From an uncultured Roseburia sp. (GTDB taxonomy: Bacteria; Bacillota; Clostridia; Lachnospirales; Lachnospiraceae), in NCBI GenBank assembly GCA_947070915.1, contig CAMTDY010000088.1, positions 1 to 11,613 of the forward strand: DNA of 11,613 nucleotides, given 5' to 3'. The notes beneath the pieces were generated by a model. That model was not told the DNA's origin and made no database searches. It saw only the letters and a program-made list of their open reading frames with translations. The position numbers and the translations under genes are program-made. Positions 1 through 7,114 of the stretch are shown piece after piece (position 1 is the first letter of the stretch; every line of letters starts with the position of its first letter).

Positions 1-2
1 GT

Positions 3-383
3 GATGACTGCTATCCGCTTTCCATTATCTCCGCTGATTGTGACGGACTCAAGGAAATAAACGATACGTATGGACATACTGCGGGAGATGAATACATAAA
101 GGCGACGGTAAGCCTTTTCAAAATGGTTTTGCCAAAGGAGTGTATATTGTTCCGCATGGGCGGGGACGAATTTCTCGTTTTACTACCATCTATTTCGGAG
201 GAAAAAACCCTGCTTTTCGTAAAGCAGCTGAAAGAAAAACAAAAACATTTCCGCATACAGAACCAGCAGTTAAGTATCTCATTTGGTGTATCTGTCATGA
301 ACAGCAGAGCGGACAGTTTCCATATGTGCATTACCGATTCGGACAGAAATATGTATTTTGAAAAAAGAAAAAAACACAGATAA
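3..383 (+). CDS. GGDEF-domain diguanylate cyclase, C-terminal part (5' end outside window)
   Basis: This open frame enters from the left edge and ends at a TAA stop. The visible 126 residues are most of a GGDEF domain, which makes cyclic di-GMP from two GTP. Residues 11-25 of the visible part carry the nucleotide-binding segment (ADCDGLKEINDTYGH), and the intact GGDEF signature is at visible residues 53-57. The end has the usual SISFGVS strand and the D-R-N-M-Y-x-x-K closing helix. The product-inhibition I-site (RxxD, five residues before GGDEF) is not present; the aligned residues read P-K-E-C, so classic feedback inhibition is unlikely. Any N-terminal sensor or membrane part lies outside the window. 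A terminator follows within 60 bases, so this is the last gene of its transcript. The domain assignment is firm; the input signal is unknown. Confidence 0.93.
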   Translation, partial: DDCYPLSIISADCDGLKEINDTYGHTAGDEYIKATVSLFKMVLPKECILFRMGGDEFLVLLPSISEEKTLLFVKQLKEKQKHFRIQNQQLSISFGVSVMNSRADSFHMCITDSDRNMYFEKRKKHR

Positions 384-434
384 TTTTAAGTTCTCATTTG
401 CAAAACTTAATGTGCTAATGGGAGTCTTTGTAAG

Positions 435-462
435 GCCGGTTTCTTTGTGGAAGCCGGCTTTT
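435..462 (+). terminator. Rho-independent terminator after the GGDEF gene
   Basis: A 9-bp stem (GCCGGTTTC at 435-443 with GAAGCCGGC at 450-458, one G-T pair) closes a six-base loop and is followed by TTTT. It sits about 50 bases after the GGDEF stop. Confidence 0.85.
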
Positions 463-514
463 AGTTGTGGCTAATTTATCGCATTAAATAAACTTAAAGA
501 ATAATAAAAGAACG

Positions 515-548
515 TTGACTTTGATGAACTACTGTGATAGTCTATAAG
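515..548 (+). promoter_or_regulatory. Candidate promoter for the EF-hand/LRR gene pair
   Basis: The region holds TTGACT at 515-520 followed after 17 bases by TAGTCT. Overlapping it is a second reading, TTGATG at 521-526 with a 16-base spacer and TATAAG at 543-548. Either lies a suitable distance before the start at 582. Neither is a full consensus, so the exact promoter is uncertain. Confidence 0.45.
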
Positions 549-581
549 TGACTATATTAGTAGTAAATGGGGGTGTTTTTT

Positions 582-1751
582 ATGGAAAGAACAGCACGAA
601 GGATCATGACAGGGGTTATCCTGTGTATGATCATATTGTATGGGAACATTGAAACAGGGAAGGAAGCAAAAGCAGAGGTTAAGCCGGAGTATATGCAGGA
701 TGTTCCTCTGGATGAGGCCCATTTTCCAGATGAATATTTTAGGGCAGAACTAAAAAGGGTGCTGGATGAGAACAAAGATGGGATCCTGAGCAGGCAGGAA
801 CGGGAGACGGTCCATTATTTGAGTTTGAATAGTGCTGGCAGCGTGGTCAATAACTGCTGGTATTCCGATATGAGAGATACAGGTCGGGAAGATAATCTGG
901 TATATCACAGTAGTAAAAGCAGACGGACTTTCAAACTAGGTGAGAAGACATATGCTAACCAAACATGTAAAATATTGTACGAAGGCGCAGAAAAATGGAG
1001 CGATAAAATAAACTTGACGGGAATCGAATATTTTTTCAATCTTCAAGAAGTGAGGGCAGATAAATATGAGCTTTTGTCCGGTTCCTTTAAAAATAATGTG
1101 AATCTAAGAAAGATATGGGTGGGCTGCACTAATTTGGGAGATAAAGGTTATCATCAGGTTCAGAAGGATTTTCCGGTGTCCCAGCTGACATATATGCATT
1201 TAGAAAATATTTATGCGAATGAATTGGATGTAGACGAAATAGCTGGCCTCCAGGTCCTGAGGGTGATACTGCCGGATGAGAGCGGCCGTCGTCTGCCGGC
1301 TCTCAATCTGTCTAAAAATGTAAAATTAAAGGAGCTGGAACTGAAAAATATTATGCCAGCCAAACTGGATCTAAGGAAGAATACTAAATTGCAATCTGTG
1401 AAGGTGTATTCCGGTAAATCTAAAACTGGTCAAGGCTATGGACGGAATTTGGAAGAGAAGCCTGGTTATGTGTATTACCTGCCAGAAAAAAATATGAAAT
1501 GCAAGATTACCTTTGCCCCAAAAAACAATATACAGACACTTTACTATTTCACTGCGGATAAAACCATCGATATCTCAAGGTTTTCCAAGCTGGAGGATTT
1601 TCAGACTCTGAAATCTGTAAAAGCGAAAGTAAAATCAAGCTGGATCCGTAAGACCTTCAAGAAGAAAAATTGGGGGTGTGCTGTTGTAAAAAGTGGGAAA
1701 TTTATTAAAAAGATAAAGGCTGGGAAGAAAAAGAAATATACTATGATCTGA
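582..1751 (+). CDS. Secreted EF-hand / leucine-rich-like repeat protein (paralogue 1)
   Basis: The ATG at 582 is preferred over the in-frame ATG at 567 because GGGGGTG at 569-575 can serve as ribosome binding site for it and nothing suitable precedes 567. The 389-residue product starts with a signal peptide (hydrophobic about 8-21, likely cleavage after A-K-A at 29-31). A complete EF-hand-type loop, D62-E-N-K-D-G-I-L-S-R-Q-E73, follows the F-P-D-E-x-F-R segment typical of clostridial surface proteins. After this come irregular leucine-rich-like units, including GIEYFFNL near 148, L-N-L-S-K-N-V-K-L near 241 and L-D-L-R-K-N-T-K-L near 262. The last 45 residues are very lysine-rich. No LPXTG anchor is seen, so it is probably secreted or held by charge. 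It is a diverged paralogue of the next gene. The function is unknown; calcium-stabilised adhesion or binding is an inference. The C terminus may be truncated by a frameshift. Confidence 0.82.
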   Translation: MERTARRIMTGVILCMIILYGNIETGKEAKAEVKPEYMQDVPLDEAHFPDEYFRAELKRVLDENKDGILSRQERETVHYLSLNSAGSVVNNCWYSDMRDTGREDNLVYHSSKSRRTFKLGEKTYANQTCKILYEGAEKWSDKINLTGIEYFFNLQEVRADKYELLSGSFKNNVNLRKIWVGCTNLGDKGYHQVQKDFPVSQLTYMHLENIYANELDVDEIAGLQVLRVILPDESGRRLPALNLSKNVKLKELELKNIMPAKLDLRKNTKLQSVKVYSGKSKTGQGYGRNLEEKPGYVYYLPEKNMKCKITFAPKNNIQTLYYFTADKTIDISRFSKLEDFQTLKSVKAKVKSSWIRKTFKKKNWGCAVVKSGKFIKKIKAGKKKKYTMI

Positions 1752-1811
1752 AAATGAAAGTAGGAATATTAACAGCTCATATCACGCATTTTAAAGGGAG
1801 GTATGAATACT

Positions 1812-2981
1812 ATGAAGAAGATAAAAATTAGTATAATGCTAGCAGGGATATTGATCTGTTTTTCATTTTTCTGCCCGGAACCAAAGCATTCACGGGCAGC
1901 AGTCAATGCAGATGGAGGTGTGCCGGTCAACGAGGAAAATTTTCCGGATGAGAGGTTTCGGTGTTTGGCAGCCCGGTATGATACAGATAAGAATAATTTA
2001 TTGTCATTAGAGGAGAGAAGTGTATTAAAGCATTTGTATATTAATTATATTGATCCGGTGTATTATCAGGATACTGCGGATTATGATCTGGTTGATCCTC
2101 TTTTCCCTAGTGTTCGGCCAGAGATAGAGACGTTGTCCTGGAGGTCGGGGAAAGAAAGCCAGCAGATGCTGTCAGTTAAGGGAATAGAATATTTCCCGGA
2201 ATTAAGGTCCTATTCTGTTAATGGATATGAAAAGACCCAGGGATCACTGAAGAAAAATGTAAAATTGAAAGAGATCTGTATTGATGATGATGGCGAAGGA
2301 GGATATGTGCCATGGTTCTGTAACTGGACAGATTGTTCCAGGCTGGAGCGGGATTTTCCGATGAAACAGTTGAAGGTCATTAAATTTGGTCCCGGTTTCC
2401 AATGTTCTGATTTTTCCTTGAAAAAGGCGGTGAACCTGGAAGAACTACGGATAGGGGAAACGGATAGTTATTATGTAGCACGTTCTTCAAAACTTGGTAA
2501 TGTGGATCTCTCCGCGAATAAGAAATTAAAAGGGTTATGGTTCCAGGGCGTCCGTGTTCCTTCCCTTGACCTGCGAAAGAATACGAAGATCGAGAAGGTG
2601 AAAATAATAGGTGACAGATATTATTATGACTATGACAAGAACATGGTTAGAAAAATTTACGGGTCTGCGGCTGAGGCCTGTGCCTTAAAACTTCCGAAAA
2701 AGAATTTATTGAAAGAACTGGTATACATGACGAAGAATAAGAAAGTGGATCTGACATCTTGTAAAAAGCTTTCTTTTCTACAGGTTTATTCCGGGGTGGA
2801 ACTTAAATTCAATTCAAGTTGGTATAAGACCTATGCAAAGAAGAAACTAACGCTTTATACGCGGGGAGTGAAAACGAAAAAGTCCATTCAGAGGAAAACT
2901 AAAAAGTATGTGTATATAAAAACCAAGACTTATCCAACGGACTACGATAAATTTGACGATCAGCCGTTTTCACATGGATAA
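1812..2981 (+). CDS. Secreted EF-hand / leucine-rich-like repeat protein (paralogue 2)
   Basis: The start at 1812 is chosen because GGGAGG at 1796-1801 lies ten bases before it but only one base before the in-frame ATG at 1803. It also gives a clean signal peptide (M-K-K-I-K, hydrophobic 6-21, cleavage probably near A29-A30). The 389-residue product has the same order as its upstream neighbour: an N-F-P-D-E-x-F-R segment, an EF-hand-like loop at 57-68, GIEYFPEL near 124, leucine-rich-like units (V-D-L-S-A-N-K-K-L near 231, L-D-L-R-K-N-T-K-I near 252) and a lysine-rich tail. The loop is degenerate: position 6, normally glycine, is asparagine (N62). Its C terminus runs about 17 residues past the equivalent end of paralogue 1 and turns acidic and aromatic. 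The 60-base gap has no terminator, so the two genes are probably co-transcribed. No wall-anchor motif is visible. The specific role is unknown. Confidence 0.83.
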   Translation: MKKIKISIMLAGILICFSFFCPEPKHSRAAVNADGGVPVNEENFPDERFRCLAARYDTDKNNLLSLEERSVLKHLYINYIDPVYYQDTADYDLVDPLFPSVRPEIETLSWRSGKESQQMLSVKGIEYFPELRSYSVNGYEKTQGSLKKNVKLKEICIDDDGEGGYVPWFCNWTDCSRLERDFPMKQLKVIKFGPGFQCSDFSLKKAVNLEELRIGETDSYYVARSSKLGNVDLSANKKLKGLWFQGVRVPSLDLRKNTKIEKVKIIGDRYYYDYDKNMVRKIYGSAAEACALKLPKKNLLKELVYMTKNKKVDLTSCKKLSFLQVYSGVELKFNSSWYKTYAKKKLTLYTRGVKTKKSIQRKTKKYVYIKTKTYPTDYDKFDDQPFSHG

Positions 2982-2999
2982 AAACCGACGCTGTTTTTT

Positions 3000-3057
3000 A
3001 TGATCGTGCTGGAGATTTTTGCGAAATGGGCAATCTCCAGCCGGTCATTTTTCTTTT
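3000..3057 (+). terminator. Long hairpin terminator after the EF-hand/LRR pair
   Basis: A perfect 10-bp stem (3008-3017 with 3032-3041) is extended by seven outer pairs (3000-3006 with 3042-3048, one wobble, T3007 bulged). It is followed by a T-rich tail at 3048-3060. The copper operon promoter begins within this tail. Confidence 0.85.
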
Positions 3058-3058
3058 C

Positions 3059-3087
3059 TTGACATATACCCTATGGGGGTATATAAT
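3059..3087 (+). promoter_or_regulatory. Consensus sigma-A promoter of the csoR-copA operon
   Basis: A perfect -35 box TTGACA (3059-3064) and a perfect -10 box TATAAT (3082-3087) are separated by exactly 17 bases. Such a strong promoter fits a gene set controlled mainly by repression. Transcription would start near 3094, giving a leader of about 88 bases before csoR. Confidence 0.92.
3065..3083. promoter_or_regulatory. CsoR-type copper operator
   Basis: The inverted repeat TATACCC-tatgg-GGGTATA fills the promoter spacer and overlaps the first two bases of the -10 box. Its A/T-flanked run of C then run of G matches the known form of CsoR operators. Bound repressor would block RNA polymerase directly. 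The csoR gene immediately downstream makes autoregulation the natural reading. Confidence 0.85.
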
Positions 3088-3181
3088 GACAATGAGCCGA
3101 TAATGCGGATATCATATAACCCTGCCTGACTGCAGTACTGTCCTGATTCTGCATACAGGCAGACAGAATGGAGAATAATAA

Positions 3182-3484
3182 ATGAATCAAAAGGAATGTT
3201 GTTCCAATAAGAAAAAAGAGCGGGATGAAAAGGAATATAAGGATCTTTTGAACCGTCTCAGGCGCATCGAGGGGCAGGTGCGGGGGGTGGAGAAAATGGT
3301 GGAAAATGACGCATATTGTGTAGACATTCTCACCCAGGTATCTGCAGTTACCGCAGCGCTGAACAGCTTCAACAAGGTGCTGCTGGCAAACCACATCCGT
3401 ACCTGTGTGGCAGAGGATATCCGGGAGGGAAAGGACGAGACCATCGATGAACTGGTGACTGCCTTACAGAAATTAATGAGATAG
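3182..3484 (+). CDS. csoR: Copper-sensing transcriptional repressor CsoR
   Basis: This 100-residue protein belongs to the CsoR/FrmR (DUF156) family of all-helical repressors. It has the family segment L-N-R-L-R-R-I-E-G-Q-V-R-G (23-35). The Cu(I) ligand set of true CsoR proteins is present: C46, H71 and C75, the last two in N-H-I-R-T-C. This Cys-His-Cys pattern favours copper over formaldehyde or sulfide sensing. Family knowledge says Cu(I) binding releases the protein from DNA. Two extra adjacent cysteines (C6, C7) lie in the N-terminal arm; their role is unknown. The GGAG at 3170-3173 is a good ribosome binding site for this ATG. The gene lies behind a matching operator and 45 bases before copA, so autoregulated copper control is strongly supported. 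Confidence 0.95.
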   Translation: MNQKECCSNKKKERDEKEYKDLLNRLRRIEGQVRGVEKMVENDAYCVDILTQVSAVTAALNSFNKVLLANHIRTCVAEDIREGKDETIDELVTALQKLMR

Positions 3485-3529
3485 GGGGCAGGAGTTCAGT
3501 AGAGATTTGTTTATGGAAAGGAGGAGACC

Positions 3530-6097
3530 ATGGAACAGTATAAAGTAACAGGCATGAGCTGTGCTGCCTGCAGTGCCAGGGTGGAGAAGGCGGTATGTAA
3601 ACTGCCGGGGGTAGAGTCCGTGTCAGTGAGCCTTCTGACCAATTCCATGGCGGTGGAAGGAAACGCCGCGGGCCAGGACGTCATAAAGGCGGTGGAAGAG
3701 GCAGGATATCACGCGGAACGAAAGGAAAGGGGTGGGGCAGAGCCTGTGGATTCCCCGGCGGACGCACTAGAAGACCAGGAGACCCCAAAACTTAAGATGA
3801 GACTGCTGGCTTCCGTGGGATTTCTCGTGGTGTTGATGTATATTTCCATGGGAAATATGATGTGGGGATGGTGGCTGCCGGAAGTATTGGAGAGGAATCA
3901 TCTGGCACTGGCTATCATCCAGCTGCTGCTGACCACGGTGATCATGGTGATCAACCAGCGTTTCTTTATCAGTGGGTTTCGCGGTCTCTGGCACCGCGCC
4001 CCCAATATGGATACGTTGGTGGCGCTGGGGGCGGGCGCGGCATATGTATACAGTCTCTATGCCCTTTTTGGCATGTCCTACGCCCTGCTGGACGGAAGTA
4101 TAGCGGAGATGCACAGATACATGCATGAATTATATTTCGAGTCAGCGGCGACGATCCTCACGCTGATTACAGTGGGGAAAATGCTGGAGGCCCGTTCCAA
4201 GGGCAGGACTACCGATGCGCTGAAAAGCCTGATGCGCCTTGCGCCAAAGACAGCGGTCATTGTCTTGGACGGGAAGGAGCAGGAGGTGCCGGTATCCCAG
4301 GTAAAAAAAGGAGATGTCTTTGTGGTTCGTCCCGGAGAAAGTATTCCAGTGGATGGCAGCGTTCTGGAGGGAAACGGATCCGTCAATGAGGCGGCGCTGA
4401 CGGGGGAGAGTATTCCTGTGGACAAAGCCGAAGGGGACGCGGTATCTGCCGCCACCATCAACCAGAATGGATTTCTCAAATGCGTGGCTGATCGGGTCGG
4501 AGAGGACACCACGCTGTCCCAGATCATCCAGATGGTCAGTGATGCCGCCGCTACCAAGGCGCCCATCGCCAAGGTGGCTGACAAGGTATCCGGGGTATTC
4601 GTGCCGGTGGTGATCGGTATCGCAGCTGTGACGATCCTTGTCTGGATGTTTGCCGGTGAAGGATTCGGATACGCTCTTGCCAGAGGGATTTCCGTACTCG
4701 TTATCAGTTGTCCCTGTGCCCTGGGACTGGCGACGCCGGTGGCGATCATGGTTGGAAATGGCATGGGAGCCAAAAACGGAATACTGTTCAAGACGGCGGT
4801 GTCCCTGGAGACGACGGGGAAAACAGAGATTGTTGTGCTGGATAAGACAGGAACCATAACCCTTGGGGAGCCAAAAGTCACGGATGTATTTCCGGCGGAA
4901 GGTGTGTCTGCGGAAGAGCTGCTGAACACCGCTTACCTGCTGGAAGGAAAAAGTGAGCATCCACTGGCGAAGGCAGTCGTAGAGTATGTAAGACGGGGAG
5001 GAGCAGACACAGAAGACTCTGGAAAGAAGGCTTCTATTCATATTTCTGCCGACGGTGACAGCGCTGGAGTAACAGATTTTGTGGAGATAGCAGGAAATGG
5101 CGTCCAGGGACAGCTGGCAGGAAAAACGGTATATGGCGGAAAGCGGGAATACATTGGGGATGTGGTGGAGATTCCTCCGCAGATCCGGGAAGAGGGAGAG
5201 AGGCTGGCAGGATCCGGAAAAACCCCTCTCTACTTTGCAGAGGAAAAACGCTTTCTCGGCTGTATCGCGGTGGCAGATGTGATCAAGGAGGACAGCCCCC
5301 GGGCGATCCGGGAATTGAAAAATATGGGCATCCGGGTGGTGATGCTTACCGGAGATAATGAAAAGACGGCGGCGGCCATTGGAGATCAGGCAGGAGTGGA
5401 TGAGATCATCGCCGGCGTTCTGCCAGATGGAAAAGAAGAACAGGTGCGCCGCTTTGCTTCCCAGGGGAAGGTGGCGATGGTGGGAGACGGCATCAACGAT
5501 GCTCCGGCACTCACCAGGGCAGACGTCGGGATTGCCATCGGGGCAGGTACGGACGTCGCAGTGGATGCGGCAGATGTAGTGCTGATGAAAAGCCGGCTTT
5601 CCGATGTGGCTGCAGCGATCCGGCTGAGCCGGGGAGTGCTTCGGAACATTCATGAGAATCTGTTCTGGGCATTTATTTATAATGTCATCGGGATACCGCT
5701 GGCGGCAGGAGTCTGGATCCCTCTGTTTGGATGGCAGCTGAATCCGATGTTTGGGGCAGCAGCTATGGGACTCTCCAGCTTTTGTGTGGTTAGCAACGCC
5801 CTGCGGCTGAACCTGCTGGATCTTAGGAACCCGAAACGAGACAAAAAACAAAAATCTAAAAAAAGAATGGAAAAGGAGAGTGTTGGGATGAAAAGGACAA
5901 TGATGATCGAAGGAATGATGTGTGGACACTGTGAGGCGAGAGTGAAAAAATGCCTGGAGGCACTGGATGGCGTGGAGAGTGCTGAAGTGAGCCACGAGAA
6001 GGGAACAGCTGTTGTGACACTGTCAGCAGAGGTTGCAGATGAGGTCCTGAAAAAAGCGGTAGAAGAGCAGGATTACGTGGTAAAAGAAATCCAGTGA
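3530..6097 (+). CDS. copA: Cu(I)-exporting P1B-1 ATPase CopA with C-terminal CopZ-like domain
   Basis: The protein has 855 residues and pumps Cu(I) out of the cytoplasm using ATP. The order is: N-terminal HMA domain with C11-A-A-C14; membrane segments; actuator domain with TGES (291-294); the CPC copper motif C394-P-C396 in the sixth core helix; phosphorylation site D438-K-T-G-T; SEHP (475-478) in the nucleotide domain; GDGIND (652-657); then Y717-N718 and M746-x-x-S-S in the last two helices, the P1B-1 copper signature. The nucleotide domain carries an acidic, apparently non-conserved insert around 490-515. After the last helix, a lysine-rich linker (765-785) leads to a second HMA domain with C798-G-H-C801, very like free CopZ chaperones. 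The start at 3530 has a strong AAGGAGG five bases upstream. Operon position behind csoR supports copper rather than zinc or cadmium. Confidence 0.96.
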   Translation: MEQYKVTGMSCAACSARVEKAVCKLPGVESVSVSLLTNSMAVEGNAAGQDVIKAVEEAGYHAERKERGGAEPVDSPADALEDQETPKLKMRLLASVGFLVVLMYISMGNMMWGWWLPEVLERNHLALAIIQLLLTTVIMVINQRFFISGFRGLWHRAPNMDTLVALGAGAAYVYSLYALFGMSYALLDGSIAEMHRYMHELYFESAATILTLITVGKMLEARSKGRTTDALKSLMRLAPKTAVIVLDGKEQEVPVSQVKKGDVFVVRPGESIPVDGSVLEGNGSVNEAALTGESIPVDKAEGDAVSAATINQNGFLKCVADRVGEDTTLSQIIQMVSDAAATKAPIAKVADKVSGVFVPVVIGIAAVTILVWMFAGEGFGYALARGISVLVISCPCALGLATPVAIMVGNGMGAKNGILFKTAVSLETTGKTEIVVLDKTGTITLGEPKVTDVFPAEGVSAEELLNTAYLLEGKSEHPLAKAVVEYVRRGGADTEDSGKKASIHISADGDSAGVTDFVEIAGNGVQGQLAGKTVYGGKREYIGDVVEIPPQIREEGERLAGSGKTPLYFAEEKRFLGCIAVADVIKEDSPRAIRELKNMGIRVVMLTGDNEKTAAAIGDQAGVDEIIAGVLPDGKEEQVRRFASQGKVAMVGDGINDAPALTRADVGIAIGAGTDVAVDAADVVLMKSRLSDVAAAIRLSRGVLRNIHENLFWAFIYNVIGIPLAAGVWIPLFGWQLNPMFGAAAMGLSSFCVVSNALRLNLLDLRNPKRDKKQKSKKRMEKESVGMKRTMMIEGMMCGHCEARVKKCLEALDGVESAEVSHEKGTAVVTLSAEVADEVLKKAVEEQDYVVKEIQ
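5888..6097 (+). CDS. Possible internally initiated CopZ-like copper chaperone (in frame within copA)
   Basis: Within copA and in the same frame, AAGGAGAG (5873-5880) lies seven bases before an ATG at 5888. Starting there would give a free 69-residue protein beginning M-K-R-T-M-M-I-E-G-M-M, with the CxxC copper motif and a complete single HMA fold. The spacing is as good as that of the bona fide starts in this window. It may be a relic of a once separate copZ gene whose preceding stop was lost, or a site still used to make both fused and free chaperone. Sequence alone cannot decide this, and the fused product is certain to be possible. Confidence 0.42.
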   Translation: MKRTMMIEGMMCGHCEARVKKCLEALDGVESAEVSHEKGTAVVTLSAEVADEVLKKAVEEQDYVVKEIQ

Positions 6098-6160
6098 ACC
6101 GCAGCCTTATCCAGATAATCGTTAGGCTAAGTGCCCCAATGTGCAGGGAATAGCAAAAAC

Positions 6161-6199
6161 AAAAGGCTCCACAAGTATCATTTACCTGTGAAGTCTTTT
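6161..6199. terminator. Bidirectional terminator between copA and the convergent Ig-like gene
   Basis: A 15-position imperfect stem (6161-6175 with 6185-6199, two mismatches and one wobble) has AAAA on its left edge and TTTT on its right. On the minus strand it is followed by TTTTGTTTTT, so it should end the minus-strand gene well and copA moderately. Confidence 0.7.
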
Positions 6200-6278
6200 G
6201 TGATGGAAAAAACTGGATAGCTATTATGAATCAGCGTTTTCCGCCGTCTGGCTTGCTTTTAAAAAATTTTAAAAATTT

Positions 6279-6929
6279 TCAATCAGAAGAATTATGCTGG
6301 TCGGGAGCTGGAGTGGTGTCAATTTCGTCCAGAACGATCACCCTGCACACCACCTTTTGTCCGTTGGAGAGAAGGGTTGCCTTGACAATGGCTTCTCCTG
6401 GTCCCACAGCAGTGATCACACCTTTGGAGTTTATTGTCACGACATCCGGATCCGATGTTTCATACAGCGGAATCTCCTGGGAGGTGCTTGGTTTGATGAT
6501 GACGGAAAGTTTCATTGAATCATTGACATTTAATTTGACTTTCCGGTGGGTAAATTTTATACTAATGGCAAGAGGCGTGACCTGGATCTTTGTTTTCAAT
6601 GTGCGGACAAGCTTGCCTTTAGCGGAATAAATGCTGGCGCGTACTACGGTACTGCCTGTGCCCACAGCGTTGATCTCTGCACTTTTGGATCGCGGTTTCT
6701 GCGGGGTGACCGAGACGACCATTTCATTATCTGAGACAAATCGGACGGTCTGCTTCTTCTTCATGTTGTAAGTGCGGAGTGTATAGGTGCTGCCCTTGGA
6801 AAGGGTCAGTTTTTTCACATTTAATTTTACTTTTTTCGGTGCGCAGCTGCCGGTGGCAGACTGTGTCAGTACAGCACCAGAAAAAATAAAGGTGAAGAAA
6901 AGCAATACGAAAAACATTTTACGTTTCAT
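6279..6929 (-). CDS. Secreted protein with two bacterial Ig-like (Big_2-type) domains
   Basis: The ATG at 6929 is preferred over the upstream TTG at 6938 because GAAAGG lies nine bases before it and directly abuts the TTG. The 216-residue product starts with a clear signal peptide (M-K-R-K, hydrophobic 5-21, cleavage near 26-28). The C29 that follows lacks the leucine expected of a lipobox, so a lipoprotein is unlikely. Two beta-sandwich repeats follow: about 31-117 and about 121-201. The second shows the Big_2 pattern clearly (T-S-D-P-D-V-V-T-I-N-S-K-G-V-I-T-A-V-G-P-G-E-A near 158-180). The first carries the related S-D-N-E-M-V-V-S-V and A-V-G-T-G-S pattern. A short polar tail ends the protein. 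No wall anchor or catalytic domain is seen. Such domains serve in surface adhesion or as spacers; a specific ligand cannot be named. It is divergent from the response regulator and may be its target, which is inference only. Confidence 0.85.
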   Translation of the reverse strand: MKRKMFFVLLFFTFIFSGAVLTQSATGSCAPKKVKLNVKKLTLSKGSTYTLRTYNMKKKQTVRFVSDNEMVVSVTPQKPRSKSAEINAVGTGSTVVRASIYSAKGKLVRTLKTKIQVTPLAISIKFTHRKVKLNVNDSMKLSVIIKPSTSQEIPLYETSDPDVVTINSKGVITAVGPGEAIVKATLLSNGQKVVCRVIVLDEIDTTPAPDQHNSSD

Positions 6930-7114
6930 AGCAATCAACCTTTCTAATAAGCCGGATAAACCTCCAGCTTTTTGTAAATTTTATCAGTAAGCTATGGCAT
7001 AAAAGTGTCATGTAAAATGCACTCCCTGCCACAGAAAAAACATAAAAATCCGTTATATAAGTAGATATATGATGTCAGGGCCAAATGGTTTTTGAGCCGG
7101 AAAGGAGAGCAAAG
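6930..7114. promoter_or_regulatory. Divergent intergenic region between the Ig-like gene and the response regulator
   Basis: This AT-rich 185-base gap must hold the promoters for both directions. On the plus strand TATATA/TATAAG at 7054-7061 is a plausible -10 box, but no good -35 lies upstream. On the minus strand TAAAAT within 6970-6980 is a possible -10. AAAGGAGAG at 7101-7109 sets the response-regulator start. No clear operator repeats were seen. Confidence 0.4.

Noticed and set aside
4142..5995. A 617-codon open frame on the minus strand opposite copA
   Set aside because: It lies wholly opposite a well-conserved ATPase, has no family motif, and its composition (rich in His, Arg, Ser, Cys) is what the antisense of a GC-rich gene gives. 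It is a shadow frame.
6098..6160. Short AGCCT...AGGCT inverted repeat after copA
   Set aside because: There are five pairs with a long loop and no T tail. The better hairpin at 6161-6199 explains termination.
6226..6630. A plus-strand open frame of 134 codons opposite the Ig-like gene
   Set aside because: The minus-strand frame has a signal peptide, a ribosome binding site and two Ig-like repeats; the plus frame has none of these.
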